64,000 nt of DNA from Mercurialis annua (GCF_937616625.2 NC_065571.1:24130201-24194200), one strand, 5' to 3'. Positions 1 through 12,663 are shown, numbered from the stretch's first letter. Numbers and translations: made by a program. Notes: generated from the letters alone by a model not told the origin.

Positions 1-238
1 CAAGATAATAATTCTAACAAAAACGGTTAGAGAATTGGTCGAAACACGACGAACCGAACATGTCGTTTCTTGGCGGAATTTTTCATCAAAATTATGATAC
101 ATATGTCGGCCAAATTTCAAAAACTAAAGACCATAGAGTCGAAGAGTACGTCGATAGTTTCGATTTGACATAAAGCGCGTTGATTTTTAATGTCAGATAG
201 AGACATATCTCCGAAACAAAAAAACGTATTTTGAACTT

Positions 239-249
239 CTATTTATAGG
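239..249 (-). promoter_or_regulatory. TATA-like box in LTR G
   Basis: On the minus strand this reads CCTATAAATAG, a good plant TATA box, about 540 bp inside the LTR start. The palindromic repeat cassette (255-405) lies directly upstream of it in element sense. Inferred from sequence only. Confidence 0.4.
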
Positions 250-254
250 CATAT

Positions 255-405
255 CCCATGCCACGTGTCGTTGTGCATGTGTGCCATATGTCATCATGCA
301 TGTGCACCATGTGCCACCTTGCATGTGCGACACTTGTCACCTTGTATGCATGACATTTGTTATTGTGCAGTGTGCCACTTGTCACTTCGTAGGCACGCCA
401 TGTGT
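255..405. repeat. Short tandem repeat cassette in LTR G
   Basis: Five to six imperfect units of about 24-26 bp of the type GTGCCACTTGTCACC-TGCATGT repeat here. Each unit contains partly self-complementary pieces such as ATGCAT, GTGCAC and GTGNCAC. It lies just upstream of the TATA-like box in element sense. Related cassettes with different sequences occur in the other LTRs of this window. Confidence 0.6.
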
Positions 406-797
406 TTTTTAACTTCTATTTTAAAAAAAAAAAATTACGTCCAAACTTCTGTATTTCGACGTGTTAATTTTGGAGATTTGTCCGAAACTTTTTTCTCTTC
501 TATTAGAGATACATATTGATATATTAATTTATTTTACTTTAACCTCTATTTTATCAAATACTATTCTACACATCTATTTTATCCGATATGAACGCTTATC
601 CACTCTTATATAATTACAATTTCCAAATGTAAATATATCTCATCCTTAAATTATAATTTATTTATCCTTTATATATATTTAATTTATTTTTTATATCAAA
701 TACAACACGAGTATATTTAGATTTTAACCGATACGTGTGCTACACGACCAATTCTTATTACTTATGACATCACGAGACTATGGGGTATTACAGTTAC

Positions 798-2092
798 AAA
801 GTGAGGATCATAATATGCACATCTCCGCTTTTCTAGAGGTGTGCAAAACTTTCAAGCTTGACAACGTGACCGAGAACCAAATCGAGCTTTGATTGTTTCC
901 TTTTTCCTTGATGGACATTGCGAGGCAATAGATTCAATCTCTACCAAGAAATTATATCACCACTTGGAGGGAGCTAGCTCAACTATTCTTAAACAAGTAC
1001 TTTTTGATGGGCAAGACGGATAAGCTTACTAAAGTCATGCTTGACTTCAAGCAATATGATGGTGCGAATCTTTATGAAGCTTAGGAAAGATTTAAGGAGC
1101 TTCCCTCATCACAATTTGATTAGGGAGTACTTGATAAATATCTTCTATAATACGATGAATGGGATCAATCGGGACACCATGGATGCGGATTCGGGAGGCT
1201 CATTAATGAAAAAAACATATGAGGAAGCAGTGGCATTACTTGAAGAGTTCGCAATGAATAATTGTGCATGGCGTTCGTAGAGAGGGAGGCAACCTTCTCC
1301 TAAAGGTGTGATGAGCCTTGACCAAAATAAAGAAATGTAAGTAATGAGAGAAAAGAATGCGGCTTCACAAGCACAACTTAAGATGTACAAGCGGCAAGCG
1401 CAACCGAGGAGTATGCTGGTTGCAATTGTGAGCTCCAGCTTTGGATATGATACATGTGGAGATTATGACCATTATAATGGTGATTGTTTTTTTTATTAGG
1501 CAACCTATACAAGAGCAATTTCATTATGTTAGAGGGCAAAGGAAAGTCAGTGATCCTTATTCCAACACTTGCAATCCCGAATGGAGACAGCATCTGAATT
1601 TCGGTTGGAGAGAAATTGCTGAAAGCTCAACCTCATGGGGGAGGAAATTACCAAGGAGGTAACCGGAATCAAAACTACAAAGGAGGTCAACAACATCACC
1701 ATGGGAACCAACAAGGGTACCAAGGGAATCCTCCTAATGCTAATGCCACTCGACCTCAACATCCTTCGAGAAATCAACAACAACATAGGCATTAGTATAT
1801 GGGTCGACTACTAGAGAGATTTGAGAGAATGGAGAAGAATCACTCTTCCATCGTCCATCACCTTGAGATGCAAATCTCTAAATTGGCTATTTCTATGCAA
1901 ATTAGAGCTCAAGGCGGTCTACCTTCCACAACTGAGCCAAATACGAGGGAACAACTCAAAGCTAATGAGCTTAGGAGTGACAAAGGCACTTGATCATCCT
2001 CATGGTAAGAGGCCCATGGTAGTTATAAAGATGAGGTCGAGGAGCTTATTGATTGTGAGCCTATTATTCATAAGGCGAGTTCTAGTGGAGGA
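798..2092 (+). pseudogene. gag: Athila gag, decayed
   Basis: Gag structural protein of the Athila element. Starting at about 805 the translation reads as the retrotransposon gag domain (HISAFLEVCKTFKLDNVTE, then ITTWRELAQLFLNKYF). It continues in a second frame from 1041 (RFKELPSSQFD-like, then a stretch ending in NKTYEEAVALLEEFAMNN). The region around 1640-1790 is rich in Gly, Asn and Gln (GGNYQGGNRNQNYKGG), typical of the Athila gag tail. The stretch at 1799-1990 (LLERFERMEKNHSSIVHHLE) looks like a short coiled coil. Several frameshifts and stops (for example taa/tag near 895, 1082 and 1795) break it. The N-terminus is cut by LTR G. The expected zinc knuckle at about 1420-1490 is only a remnant. 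Confidence 0.8.
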
Positions 2093-2655
2093 ATGGCTAG
2101 GGAAGAGGTGGTGATTGAAGTAGAGGAACCATACGTAAGACCACCCCCACCACCTCCATTTGTTCCAAAAGTCCCATTGCCGAGTCGGCTAAGAAAGGCA
2201 CCGGATAATCAAAAGTTTCATAAGTTCTTCGAGATCTTAAAGAAGCTTCAAATAAATATTAGCTTGGCAGATGCATTGAGGGAAATGCCTCAATATGCAA
2301 AGTTCTTGAAGGATATTATCATGAACAAGAGAAGTTGTGACAAAGATGAGACTAATCCTCTTTCGGAAAATTGTAGCTCTATCATCTTGAGTAACTTACC
2401 GGAAAAGCTAATAGATCTAGGGAAATTTTCTATCCCTTGCACTACTGGAAATATGAATTCGATAAATTTCGTATGTGATTTGGGTGCAAGCATTAATCGT
2501 ACTTGAAGAAACTATTTGGCATACTGGAGGACGTGCTTGTGAAGGTTGATAAGTTCATATTTACGTAGATTTCATGATCTTGGACTACGCGGTGGATAAG
2601 GAGTGCCCCATGATCCTTGGGCATCCATTTATGAATACAGGTAGAGCCTCAATAA
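2093..2655 (+). pseudogene. pr: Athila gag C-terminus and aspartic protease
   Basis: The 2093-2505 frame starts acidic, then has a Pro run (2139-2160). It continues with KFFEILKKLQINISLADALR and MPQYAKFLKDIIMNK, the standard Athila gag/protease linker. It ends in the protease active-site region FVCDLGASINR (about 2467-2500), where DLGAS replaces the canonical DSGA/DTGA. A stop follows at 2503. Protease sequence then resumes in another frame ([12 protein letters not shown] at about 2527, [20 protein letters not shown] at about 2605-2660), which includes the ILG.PF flap-side motif. The protease is therefore broken by a stop and by at least one frame change. Confidence 0.8.
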
Positions 2656-3189
2656 ATGTGCATGCCGGGAATCGATGAAGATAGAGTGGAGTTTGATATA
2701 AAGAAGGTTATGAGGAGTACCATCGAGGATGAAGAGTGTATGAGAGTGGACATGGTGAATGAGCTTGTGACGGAGCAAATTCAAGCCAACATTGAATTTT
2801 TGAATCAAGGAACGAGAGAAATTGTCGTTGAATTCGAGTTTCTAGATGAGGAGCTCGATCGAGCCCCTCTAATTAATGAAGGGCTCGATCGAGCTAATGA
2901 AGGATCAACACTTTCAATAAAAAAATTACTAAGGGCTCGATCGAGCCCTTCATTTGAAAAGGGGAGCTCGATCGAGCCCCTCGTTAAAAAAGGAGAATCA
3001 GTTTTGTTTCAAGTCTCACAAGTCAAGTTTCAATCCGACAATCCAAATGATGAATATACCGAGGAAGACGAGCCTAAACTGGAGGAATTAAATAAGAGCA
3101 AGAGTGTTACACCCCCCATCTTTCAAGGTACCCCCGATTGTCAAGATGAAGCCTCTACCGCCACATCTCTAGTACGCATTTGTTGGTGA
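2656..3189 (+). pseudogene. Pol linker between protease and RT, with palindromes
   Basis: An open 177-codon stretch continues the Athila polyprotein after the protease fold ([14 protein letters not shown]). It then becomes low-complexity and Glu/Ser-rich, as is usual in the Athila protease-RT linker. Unusually, it contains four copies of the palindrome GCTCGATCGAGC between 2853 and 2977. These translate as ELDRAP, GLDRAN, RARSSP and SSIEP. No catalytic motif is present. The frame stops at 3187 and the pol sequence continues downstream in shifted form. Confidence 0.65.
2853..2977. repeat. Four GCTCGATCGAGC palindromes in the Athila pol linker
   Basis: Perfect 12-bp palindromes at 2853-2864, 2883-2894, 2935-2946 and 2966-2977. 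The third extends to the 18-bp AAGGGCTCGATCGAGCCCTT. Spacing is 31-52 bp centre to centre, so this is not a simple tandem array. The same motif recurs after integrase (19721-19844) and in the 3' LTR (23495-23572). Confidence 0.95.
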
Positions 3190-4176
3190 ATATAATAATC
3201 TTCCAATCAGCATCTCAAACAAGTTGACGGAAGATCAAGAGTGAAGAATTATACAAGCGGTGAAGCAACATATATTGACCATGGAATGGCAAATCTCGGA
3301 TATCCCGGGGATAAGTCTGCAAGTGGTCATGCATAAGATCAATCTAGAAGATGAGACCAAGAGATCGATTCAAAGATAAAGAAGGCTCAATCCGAATATG
3401 AAAGAAGTGGTGCACAAAGAGATAGTGAAACTTCTTGATGCTGGGATCATTTTCCTAATATTCAACAGTGGATGGGTGAGCCCAATACAATATGTGCACA
3501 AAAAAGAGGGAATGATGGTGATTGAGAATGGGAAAGGAGAGCAAATTTCAACAGGAACGGTAACCGGATGGCGGGTGTGCATCGATTACCGAAAGCTTAA
3601 TGCGGAGACAAGGAAAGATCATTTTCCTCTACCATTCATTGATCAAATTCTTAAAAGAGTGGTGGGGCATGCATTCTATTGTTTTCTTGATGGGTATTCC
3701 GGATATAACAAAATCCTTATTTTCCCCGACGATCAAGAGAAGACCACTTTCACTTGTCCATACAACACTTTTGCCTACCGAAGGATGCATATCGGCCTAT
3801 GCAATGCATCGACAACATTTCAAAGGTGCATGACATCTATTTTTTCCAATATGATCGAAGACATTATGGAAGTCTTTATTGATGACTTCTCGATATTTGG
3901 TGACTTCTTCGAAGGATACTTGAGGAATTTGGACCGGGTGCTAGCTCGGTGTGAGGAGACCAACCTTGTGCTCAATTGGGAAAAATGCCATTTCATGGTA
4001 GATAAAGGAGTGGTGCAAGGCCACAAAATCTCGAAGGCAGGCATTGAAGTGGATAGGACAAAGACGGAAGTGATTGAAAAACTTCCACCTCCGACAACTG
4101 TGAATGGAGTCCATGCCTTCTTAGGGCACGCCGGGTTTTATTATCGATTCATTAAAGACTTTTCTTCTTTTGCTCG
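3190..4176 (+). pseudogene. rt: Athila reverse transcriptase, 5' part
   Basis: Reverse transcriptase copies element RNA into DNA. From about 3190 the reading gives LTEDQE, QISDIPGIS and HKINLEDETK, the conserved lead-in to Gypsy RT. From 3398 a clean frame shows WRVCIDYRKLNAETRKDHFP, FLDGYSGYNKI (first catalytic Asp), TFTCPYNTFAYRRMHIGLCN (canonical FGLCN altered) and the active site VFIDDFSIFG, where FIDD stands for YVDD. It then reaches the thumb/connection (GIEVDRTKTEVIEKLPPPT, HAFLGHAGFYYRFIKDFSSF). The frame runs into the inserted LTR at 4177. The apparent C-terminal extension to 4288 is LTR sequence. The 3' remainder resumes at 17691. Confidence 0.92.
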
Positions 4177-4813
4177 TGTCAAGACCCAAATTATTGAGCC
4201 GAGACCGGCGCTAGGGAATGGGAGTGGTAGCTCCGAAACCCGTAGCAAGCCTAAAACCACTAATAATTTTTTGCATTTAAAGGTATAATATTACATATAA
4301 AATATTTTCAGAAAAAATGTATTTATAGTTATTAAAATATCACATCAGAGTTTACAGTGAAAATCAGTTATTTAAAACCAATTCACAATACTCTCTATTG
4401 ACGGTTACTGACTACTGCAGCTCTAGAAACTCATACTTGTGCAAGTCCGACAACTTCTGGCACAATGAAGATGGTTTGTCTGATCCGCCTCCGACTAACT
4501 GCAAACATCAGAGTGAGGGGTCAGTATTTGGGTAAATAATGAGTGAGTTTGCAAGTTACTATTGGTATTATCAAAATATAGCATCGCATGCTTAATACGT
4601 ATGTAAATTCCATACATGATATAAGCACACAGCAAACATTCTTTAGTAATAAACCCTATCAAAAATCTAATCCTTGATTTGATAAACATCTATAGTCAAA
4701 TCAACTTAATCCAAATGGTCCGACGCGGGAGTGTTTACACTCAACCACGTATGCCGCGACCAATCTCTTAATTCCAAAGTGTGAGTCCAACTCACTGGTG
4801 GGTCCAATCCACT

Positions 4814-4890
4814 AGATACGGGGCTCAGGTTACTTTAACCGAGTTCACTCTCGTGGGGCTCAGGTTATTTTAACCGAGTTCACTCTCATA
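4814..4890. repeat. Two-copy tandem block in LTR of B
   Basis: GGGGCTCAGGTTACTTTAAC and GGGGCTCAGGTTATTTTAAC, each followed by CGAGTTCACTCTC, repeat with a period of about 43 bp. The second LTR has the same pair near 16076-16145. Other large LTRs carry unrelated tandem repeats at the equivalent position (13974-14160 in solo LTR 1, 24935-25075 in solo LTR 2, 35040-35165 in element A). Confidence 0.8.
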
Positions 4891-5644
4891 TCGCATACTT
4901 ATTCAAATTCTAGTAATCATGCGTATTCTTATATCCTCATAAACAGTGTAATAACACTTGACTAAGTCACTGGTGATCTCATAGCCTATTGACACTCAAT
5001 AGGTATTTGGTCTCTTTGGACCGTACACTGAATACTTATACTCAAACAGCAAATACAAAAGCATTCATATAATTAAATTCATCAAACATACCATCTACAT
5101 ACGATGTACTGTTAATAATATTCATATTATATAAAAATAGCTTTTATAAATAATACGCGAAAGTAATTGCAACTCACAGTGACCGCTTTCGGATAATAAT
5201 AGTATAAAGATCCCATGAACACGAGCTCTATGCGTCGTTTGATCCTTTAGCTATTCCAGCTTGTCGGCCTGGTAGCTCGTCGATACGTCAGTTACTTATC
5301 TGAATCACCTGTACGTTTAATTTATAAACGTAGGCTTAACATCAAAACCCTAAGTTATAAACTTAGGTTAATATAATCGTATTTCAAATACAATTCTTAA
5401 CTTTGATAGTATTCTAATACTTGGTCGAGATATTTGTTTTATCTCTTATTCATTAATTGTTAAACTTAGGTTCCTCATATCTCGAAACCCTAATCGAATG
5501 CATTATGTTCGTTATCCAAATTTCTCGTTTTCGGGGTCCGTGATTCACTTTTAATGTCCGACGTACTTGAAGTCGAAAATCTAGGTCTAAACGGGGCAAA
5601 ATTTCGAAATAGGTACTTTTGCTGGCTATGCGGGCGCCCGAAGG

Positions 5645-5706
5645 GTCCCGTGCATACGCACGGCCCAGTGTGCGTTCGCACACCCCGTGTGCATTCGCAC
5701 ACCCAT
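5645..5706. repeat. Palindromic GTGTGCG-CGCACAC cassette in 3' LTR of B
   Basis: Three near-palindromes follow one another: GTGCATACGCAC, GTGTGCGTTCGCACAC and GTGTGCATTCGCACAC, with short spacers. The cassette lies between conserved LTR sequences that align with the other large LTRs, which have different palindromes here. The partner LTR has four units (16921-16999). Confidence 0.9.
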
Positions 5707-6696
5707 ATCAGCCCCCATAAATGTCGTTTTCCAGGCGCTTCACTACTCTCCGGCATTTCCTACATGCTTCCACATCATTTAAACATATAACTCAATTCAA
5801 TTTTCGCTAAAAACGACTATAGAAACGCGATTACGATTTGTTTAATTCGTCTAAACAAAATAACCCTTATTCACTAATTCTCACAATAAAAACGTCAAGC
5901 TTACCTCGATTTGAAACTTAAAGATGATAGAGAATCGAGTTCTGAACAAATCGATATAAAGAACTCGCGATTTGGACGAGAAACGGTGAAACCGCGATGA
6001 ATCGAAATCGTTCGTTACATTTTCTTCGTTTCTCTGAAGCTTTCGCCATTCCCCTGGATCATTCTTTGAATGATCAACATCTATATATATATGGTCAATT
6101 GACTCCTTTGATCCTTCATTTCTTTAACTTAAACCATTTCTCTTTTAAACTTTCTAATTTAACCACACGGTTAAATTATCCTTTTATACGTATTATTTAT
6201 ATCCAATTAAATAATACTTAGCCCAAAATTGTTATTTTCCGTCAATATCTTTTAATTACTAAATCTCGGAATTTAATTGGCTAATTTGCACTTTGGTCCT
6301 TGAACTTTCCAAAAGTTGCAATTTAGTCCTAAACGCATCCGCGTCCAAATTTTAAAAGGTCTCCGATTGACCCAAATTTTTTACCACTATTAATATAAAA
6401 CGTTTCGCGGACCTTGGCGAAATAATTTCTCTTTTCGGGACTTAACTGGTTAAATTACCACTTTAGTCCCTGAAGTCTAGTTCGGGACTTTTCTTGACAT
6501 TTTTCCTTTTAATTTAAATTCCAACTTTAGAATTTGAAATATGATATTCAATTCCGTATAATTATTTTCCAAAAACCGACCTACTAAAGACTTATTTTCT
6601 TTAAAGTAAAGGAAAGTATTTCCGATATCGCCATCCTGGCGAATCAGAACTAGACACATGGTCCAATTAAATACTTAACTATTTTAGGGTATTACA

Positions 6697-6710
6697 TTCT
6701 TCCCCCCTTA
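6697..6710 (-). other. Polypurine tract of element B
   Basis: Minus strand reads TAAGGGGGGAAGAA directly before the LTR start TGTAATACCC. It is the expected plus-strand primer for reverse transcription. The adjoining sequence (AAAATTCGAGGACGAATTTT) is the familiar end of pol in Tekay/Del-type Gypsy elements. Confidence 0.85.
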
Positions 6711-9700
6711 TAAAAATTCGTCCTCGAATTTTCATATACTTTTCTTACTTACTTTAATGCCCTTTACATATAGAGTTTTATTCATAGTAGGGATACCGTG
6801 TTCATTTTACGACACTGATCAGCGCAAGGAATTGTCATTCAGATTTCTGTACTTCTTGCACTTTGATGTCAGTTTTCACTGACAACCTTACTTTTGATTT
6901 ATTCTCTTTGAATTTTCAGTTCCTTACTGGTATCCAATGGTAGTTCATCTTGATGACGTCTTATCACAAAAGATGATAATCTTTGTCGTTCGACATCTTC
7001 CTTTTATGACAATACTTGTCGTATTCATACGTACTTACTATTCTTCGTTCTTGATTCTTTACCTTTGTTCAATACGCCTAATCTTATTATCGTTCCTTGT
7101 TGATTAATGTGAATACTCTATTAGCTCATGCTTCTCTACTTACGTAGTTCCTTTTGTATTAATGTTGCTGTCATCCGATTGTTACTCATCGTAGTGCTAG
7201 GAACTTATTCCCTTATCTGCTATCCTCTTTTATCTCGTTACTTCTCTTCTCGTTTCAAGATTTTTCCATGAGGTGAATCCTCATGACGTATCCTTATAAG
7301 ATCTTTATTTACATTCCTTGTAAAGCTTATTTACTTTTCTTCTTGTGTTAATATATCTCGTATGTGTATTGACCTACTTCTTTTCCTTTAGCGTAACGCG
7401 CTATTCCTGAAACTTCTAGTTCCTTCTTACTCTACATCAATCTGGTTTTCAATCAGATAGGATATTCATATTGGTCGCTGACTTCTTATTTTAATAAGAC
7501 AGCGCGTGATCAATACTCAGGTAGGTTTTCTTTGCTTATAAACCTTAAATGAGGATCTTAATCTTCTTTAATTTTATACTTATATCAGAATGTCCTTTAA
7601 TCATTGCTCGCTCCATGCTTGATCTTTTATTCATCACCCTTTCTCATTTCATTTATGCTTTTCTTTTCTTTGTTGTCTTCTTGACATTCAAAGATGTCTT
7701 TAGCATTTATCGCCATTCTCCAACTCTTTCTTAGCTATATCTCCTTTTCAATTCATTTCTCTTTACTATCATGTAGAGTTAATCTTACTTTGTTTATATC
7801 ATAGATGTTCTTCTGTGTAATTTTTCTTTGACTTCTTGTTCTTAGTCCACCAATAAGATTAATAGTCTAAATGCTATAATCCTATGGTAGTCTTCTTGCG
7901 TTCCTTATCCATGCTCTTATCGTGTGTCTTGATTATCTTTTATTGCATTCTTTGCTTTCCTCCTCAGTGCATTTTCCACCTCATGTACTATTTGCTTTTA
8001 ATATCCACAACATCGATCATTAATAGAGAGTTGTAGCCTTCTTTATCTGAATTTCCCGATTTAGTGTGCTCTCAATCGTATACGTATCGTCTTATCGTAT
8101 TTGTACTGTCATCTTGGCCGTCTGTAAAGCCGATCCTATGCTGATATCATCTCTATCGCGTCCCGCATATATGATATTTTTTGTTTCAGCACTCTTACGT
8201 TGGTCACCAAATAAATAATGGGTTGCATTTTCTTTTGCCTGAATTATCAACGTAGTGCGCTCTCGGTTACTTTCATACCGTTCTATTGTACCCTTACTGA
8301 CAATTTAACTGTCAGTAAATCACATCCTATGTCTCTGTCCTCTTTCTCCTTCTTTGTTTCTATTTGTCCGCGACTATATAGAGTTCCATTTCTCTAATCT
8401 CTTTGTCAATTCTCCACATGAGTTTTCTCTTTTCCTTTTCCTCGATCATTCTTATCGAGTTCCTTGCGTCATATGCAGATTATCCGTACTTTCTTTAACT
8501 CTAATTACTTTAACCGATTTCTTATTATCCATAATCTACTTTTACATCCTCATACTTTATCATACACGTCATGTACCCTTGGCATTACCTCGACCATACG
8601 CAGAAAGTTAGTGGAATACAGTCCCACTCGTAGCATTCCTTGTGAAAAGGAGCGCATTTGCCTCGTAACCTGATTCAGAGTCACATGTTCCTGACCATTG
8701 GCTATCTCTGCATCCTCCCTCGGATTGTGATATTTCCGTACACTAGACCAGAAATGCTCACTCCGGTACTCCTCGACATCGGACTCGTCTGATAATTCTT
8801 CTTCCCCGAAGTCCTCTTCCTGAGGATCTTCTTCTGGGAATATATAAAACAGCTTTGATCGTGTCTAACACATCTTAATCCTTTAAGGATCATAATCAAT
8901 CTTCTATATCGATCATATTATGCCCTTTACAAGCATCCATTACATTTGTACCTTTCACAGCCTACTATTCCGCTTCATAATCATTTACTACATGTATACC
9001 TTTCACATTTCACTTATTCCATTTCATAATTGAAATCTTGAGGTGGAAGTTTTAACTCTTTATTCCACTTAATGCAGTGCTTGTCGTCTGTCTCTAAATC
9101 TTTCAATTATTTAATTTCATACAGGACTGATGCTAGTTACTCTTAGTTGGCCAAGCTTTATACTTTAAACTCCTCAATCCCATAAGGAACTAACATTAGC
9201 TTTACTTGGTTAATCTATTTTCGTACTCTGTATCTCATATTCTCGTCACACGTTTACTTAACTCATCACTTTTTGGTCTTTTCACTGCTCTAATTGCTTA
9301 TCGAAACTAATCATGGGTTAAACTTTTCATCGACATCTTGATCGACAATATTATTTGTCTTTCTTCCGCTCGATATGTACGAGCATCTTACTTTACTTTT
9401 GTTAGAGGATCTAGCATACTGCTTGATCCATTAAAATCTTTTAGCCTTAACTTATGTATACCACTATCAACCTCTATAGATGTTCCTTTCTTCAGGTCAA
9501 TACTGTCTTTGTATTTATCGTCCTATCGTTGGCACACAATTCCTTATATCAGTTACTTTTACAGTTAACTGATTCTTAATGACGTTGGGTTACTGCGGCA
9601 CTCCCGATCCTGTATAACCCCACTTTATCTTACTAGGTTCCCATATACCTTCATCTCGTTTCTGGCCTTTACTAGCCAATTGGACTAGGTTGTATTCGCT

Positions 9701-10905
9701 TTTGTTACCTCAATCTTCTTCTCGCGCCTCATATGCTTGCTGTGCAACAGCACACGTTTGCGCAGTTCTTTGTTCATAGTATATCGATTATATAAAGAAA
9801 TACTGACAAATTCCTTAATATAAAACACTTACTAATCATCACGACTAATCGCTATCCACGTACGTTGTACTTTAGGAACATCTCCTTCCTTTTGACCTTC
9901 TATGATTACGTCTCTTATTGCTAGTCTTCTGAGTGTTCTGACTCATTGTAGACTTAGCAAATTATCAAAACATATACTCGCGTTGTATATGTTACACGCA
10001 TATTACTATCGTAGCTATAAGCATCTATATTGACCGGATTCAAGAAAATCAATGTCCCCTAGATTTTTTTGATTACATATCGTAATTTAAGTCTTGCGAG
10101 CATTCCGCTCACCTGGACTTAATCAAACATCAAAAGTATGAAAACATAACATAAATGTTCTATACGTTGTTACTCGGATATGCTTTACTATCTGAACACA
10201 TATATTATTCTAGTCGTATACTAGTTTGTTCAATCAAGGCTAAGTTCATTAACTAGAGGCACAAATCCTATGTTCTCACAATTATACGTATTCATTCACC
10301 TCGTAGCCTTGATCGCAGCTTGCTCGCGAGCACTTCACTCCCGTCACAGAGTTCTGGTCTAGGTATACTTACATAAAAACAAAACTCATTGAAAACTCTT
10401 TCAAATAAAATGACTCATTTGAAAATTCCATTTAAATCTTAGCAAAATTGTGCACTAGGGTAATGACATCTCTCATCCCCAAAGAGTTGCCACATCTCAC
10501 CTCCTCGTCTGAGCATACTGCATATGATGCATGTCCTATTAATGCATGTATTGATGTATGTAGTGATGCATTTCTATCAAAGTCGTGGCAATCATGTATT
10601 TATGTATCGGGTCTAGGCACAATTATGCTTTCAGAATCGTTAAACAAACAACTTTTAAAACTTATAAACTTCGAGTTTTGTATGTTCTCTAAACCTTTAA
10701 ACTCTGTACCTGACAAGCTCTTCCACTTCTGTAACTTTAGATCTCCTCGTCATTCTCTTTCTGAAATTTCGATCGATCAAATCCAATAACATTTCTCACG
10801 TTATCTGATGCTAAGCACACCTATATATGTCCTCTAATCACAATCACATCAATTATATTCTATTCATAGAAGGCAATACATCTCCTAGAAACTTCATTTC
10901 AAAAC
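6711..10905 (-). other. Internal region of element B, no coding signal
   Basis: About 4.2 kb, strongly T-rich on plus. I see no gag, protease, RT, integrase or chromodomain motif on either strand; open frames here are short and unsupported. Only the last bases next to the polypurine tract look like decayed pol. A piece near 10450-10520 (AGGGTAATGACATCTCTCAT, CAAAGAGTTG) is similar to 38790-38825 of element A, so the two families share noncoding internal sequence. This fits a non-autonomous element that uses a relative's enzymes. Confidence 0.6.
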
Positions 10906-11085
10906 GGCAAAGCCCATACGGAGGCCCCTGTACTATACTGTTTTTGTTCATGAAGCCCCTAATTCAAACTTGTTCACGTCCATATCCCTCTAGTTACTAT
11001 ATTCCGATTTTCATACCCTTGTTTGGACAAAATTCAGAGCGTGACTCTCACTTTCTGTCAACTAACTGTTCATTACCGTTAACTA
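10906..11085 (+). repeat. Left TIR of the Mutator-like element
   Basis: Begins GGCAAAGCCCATACGGAGGC and pairs with the right TIR that ends at 15170. Similarity fades beyond about 180 bp. Confidence 0.75.
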
Positions 11086-12043
11086 ACTATTGAAATTTAC
11101 ACCTAATTATAAAAATTTCCACGTTGGATATTTTATCTTTTACTTGTACCAACCTTTTTCTATTTTATCTTTTTTTTTATTTCCTTCACTTTTCTAAAAG
11201 AAACAGAACAATTTTTTTACCACAACCCTGAATTCGTTCATTCTCAACCACATTTGTTCGTCGTACCACCATCATCTCCGCTTCTCTTCCTCCTTCTCCA
11301 TCACATTTCCATTATTTAAAAAAAAGTAAAAGTAAGAGAATTTGTTCATATTCTGCACTTCCACCGCATAGGATACTCTATCTTCACCAAAACAGTGCTC
11401 AAAAGGTAAAACGACGGCCCTTCCACCACCTCTACAGCGGCCGCCGGCACTGTAAAAAATAATCAAAACCCATTACAATGCTGGTCTGCAATTTATTACA
11501 ACCAATCAAAAAAATCAAAACCCATATCGATTAACGAGAGAGAAAGTGAAGTATGTCGTTACCGCCAGAATTTATAGTCAACACCATCGTATGTTCAAGA
11601 ATGCAAAAAGAATAATCAGACGATTCCAATTCGTTTAGATGAGCGCATAGAGTCGGATAATCATTCAAATTTGTAGCCCTTGATTTGGAAGATCGTATGG
11701 AAGCCGAACAACCTCGCATGTTTCAATCATTCTTTTAGCGATTTCAGGTAATATCTCTCCTCCAACACCCAGAAGATCTGTCGGCCGAATAGGGTCACAA
11801 GTGCAGACCCGTTCAATACTCGATCACGATTTCCATTTTCATGTAGAATACCACCACTAGAATCAAAATGGGTATGAAAGATAGTTGTTGATATTTAAAA
11901 TTATTGCCGACTTTGGCAATAAAGGTAGAAGGTAAGGACAACCCATTGAGAACGATGGCTATGAAGGTAAGGAAAGCCCATTGAGGATACACCGCTGAAA
12001 GATTCACCCAGAAATAATGTCGTTTTGAATGAAAACGTCGTGG
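11086..12043 (-). other. Cargo of the Mutator-like element, left part; possible captured gene piece
   Basis: On the minus strand one frame is open from 12094 to 11813, most of it upstream of the solo-LTR junction. It includes a hydrophobic stretch (WAFLTFIAIVLNGLSLP, then a second one). Another frame near 11690-11800 reads DLLGVGGEILPEIAKRM-like residues. I do not recognise the family. Base composition is more even than in the surrounding retroelement sequence, which would fit a captured host-gene fragment (Pack-MULE), but that is inference. There is no complete ORF and no start/stop pair I would trust. Confidence 0.3.
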
Positions 12044-12048
12044 TAGTA
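12044..12048. other. TSD of solo LTR 1, left copy
   Basis: TAGTA directly before TGTAATACCCC. The identical pentamer follows the LTR at 14714-14718. Confidence 0.92.
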
Positions 12049-12663
12049 TGTAATACCCCAAAATATTTAAGTATTTAATTGGACCACGTGTCAAGTGTTA
12101 AGTCGCCAGAGTGACGATATCGGAAAGATTTTCGAGAAATTAAGATAAATATTAAATTTTAGCAGGACGGATTCGAAAGGATTATTGCGAGAGATTTAAC
12201 ATGATATTTCAGTTCTAAAGTTGGAATTGGAATTAGAAAAGAAAAATGTTAAGAAATTTGCAAAATAAAATATAGCGACTAAAATGGTAATTTAGCCTTA
12301 TAAATTCCAAAGTGAAAATTAATTCGCCAAGGTCCGCGAAATGTTTTATAATATATGTGGTAAAAGTTTCTGGTCAATCAGAGACCTTTTAAAATTTGGA
12401 CGCGGATACGTTTTGGGCTAAATTGCAACTTTTGAGAAGTTTAAGAACTAAAGTGTAAATTAGCCACTTAAGCCTCGGAAATTGAAATTAAAAGATTATT
12501 GATGAAAAAATAATAATTTTGGTTTAGTATTATTTATATGGATATAATAATACGTAAGTAATTGAGTTAAAAGAATAATTTAACCGTTTGGTTAAATTAG
12601 AAAGTTTAAAAGAGAATTGGTTTAAGTTAAAGAAATGAAGGATCAAAAGAGTATTTTCACCAA

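Larger units (their letters stand above)
1..792 (-). mobile_element. Partial large-LTR (Tekay/Del-like), element G
   Basis: The right end of this AT-rich stretch is TATGGGGTATTACA, the reverse complement of the TGTAATACCCC start seen on the other large LTRs of the window. The Athila gag reading frame resumes immediately afterwards, so the LTR is inserted in gag in minus orientation. The five bases after it (793-797, GTTAC) are one half of an expected TSD; the partner is left of the window. The other LTR end and any internal region are not visible, so solo LTR versus full element cannot be told. It has no coding capacity. Confidence 0.6.
4177..6696 (-). mobile_element. 3' LTR of element B (2520 bp)
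   Basis: Bounded by TGTCAAGACCC at 4177 and GGGTATTACA at 6687-6696 (read on plus). It matches 15419-17690 throughout with scattered substitutions, which identifies the LTR pair. It contains a two-copy repeat of about 43 bp (4814-4890, GGGGCTCAGGTTA-type), a palindromic cassette (5653-5706) and a minus-strand TATA-like ATATATATATAG near 6082-6093. The last roughly 110 bp in element sense (4177-4290) are strongly conserved in every large LTR of the window. Confidence 0.9.

Noticed and set aside
4177..4288. C-terminal extension of the Athila RT frame
   Set aside because: These codons lie in the inserted LTR; the real pol continues at 17691.
10448..10789. A 113-codon plus-strand frame inside element B
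   Set aside because: No recognisable domain. It lies in internal sequence antisense to the element and resembles noncoding sequence of element A.
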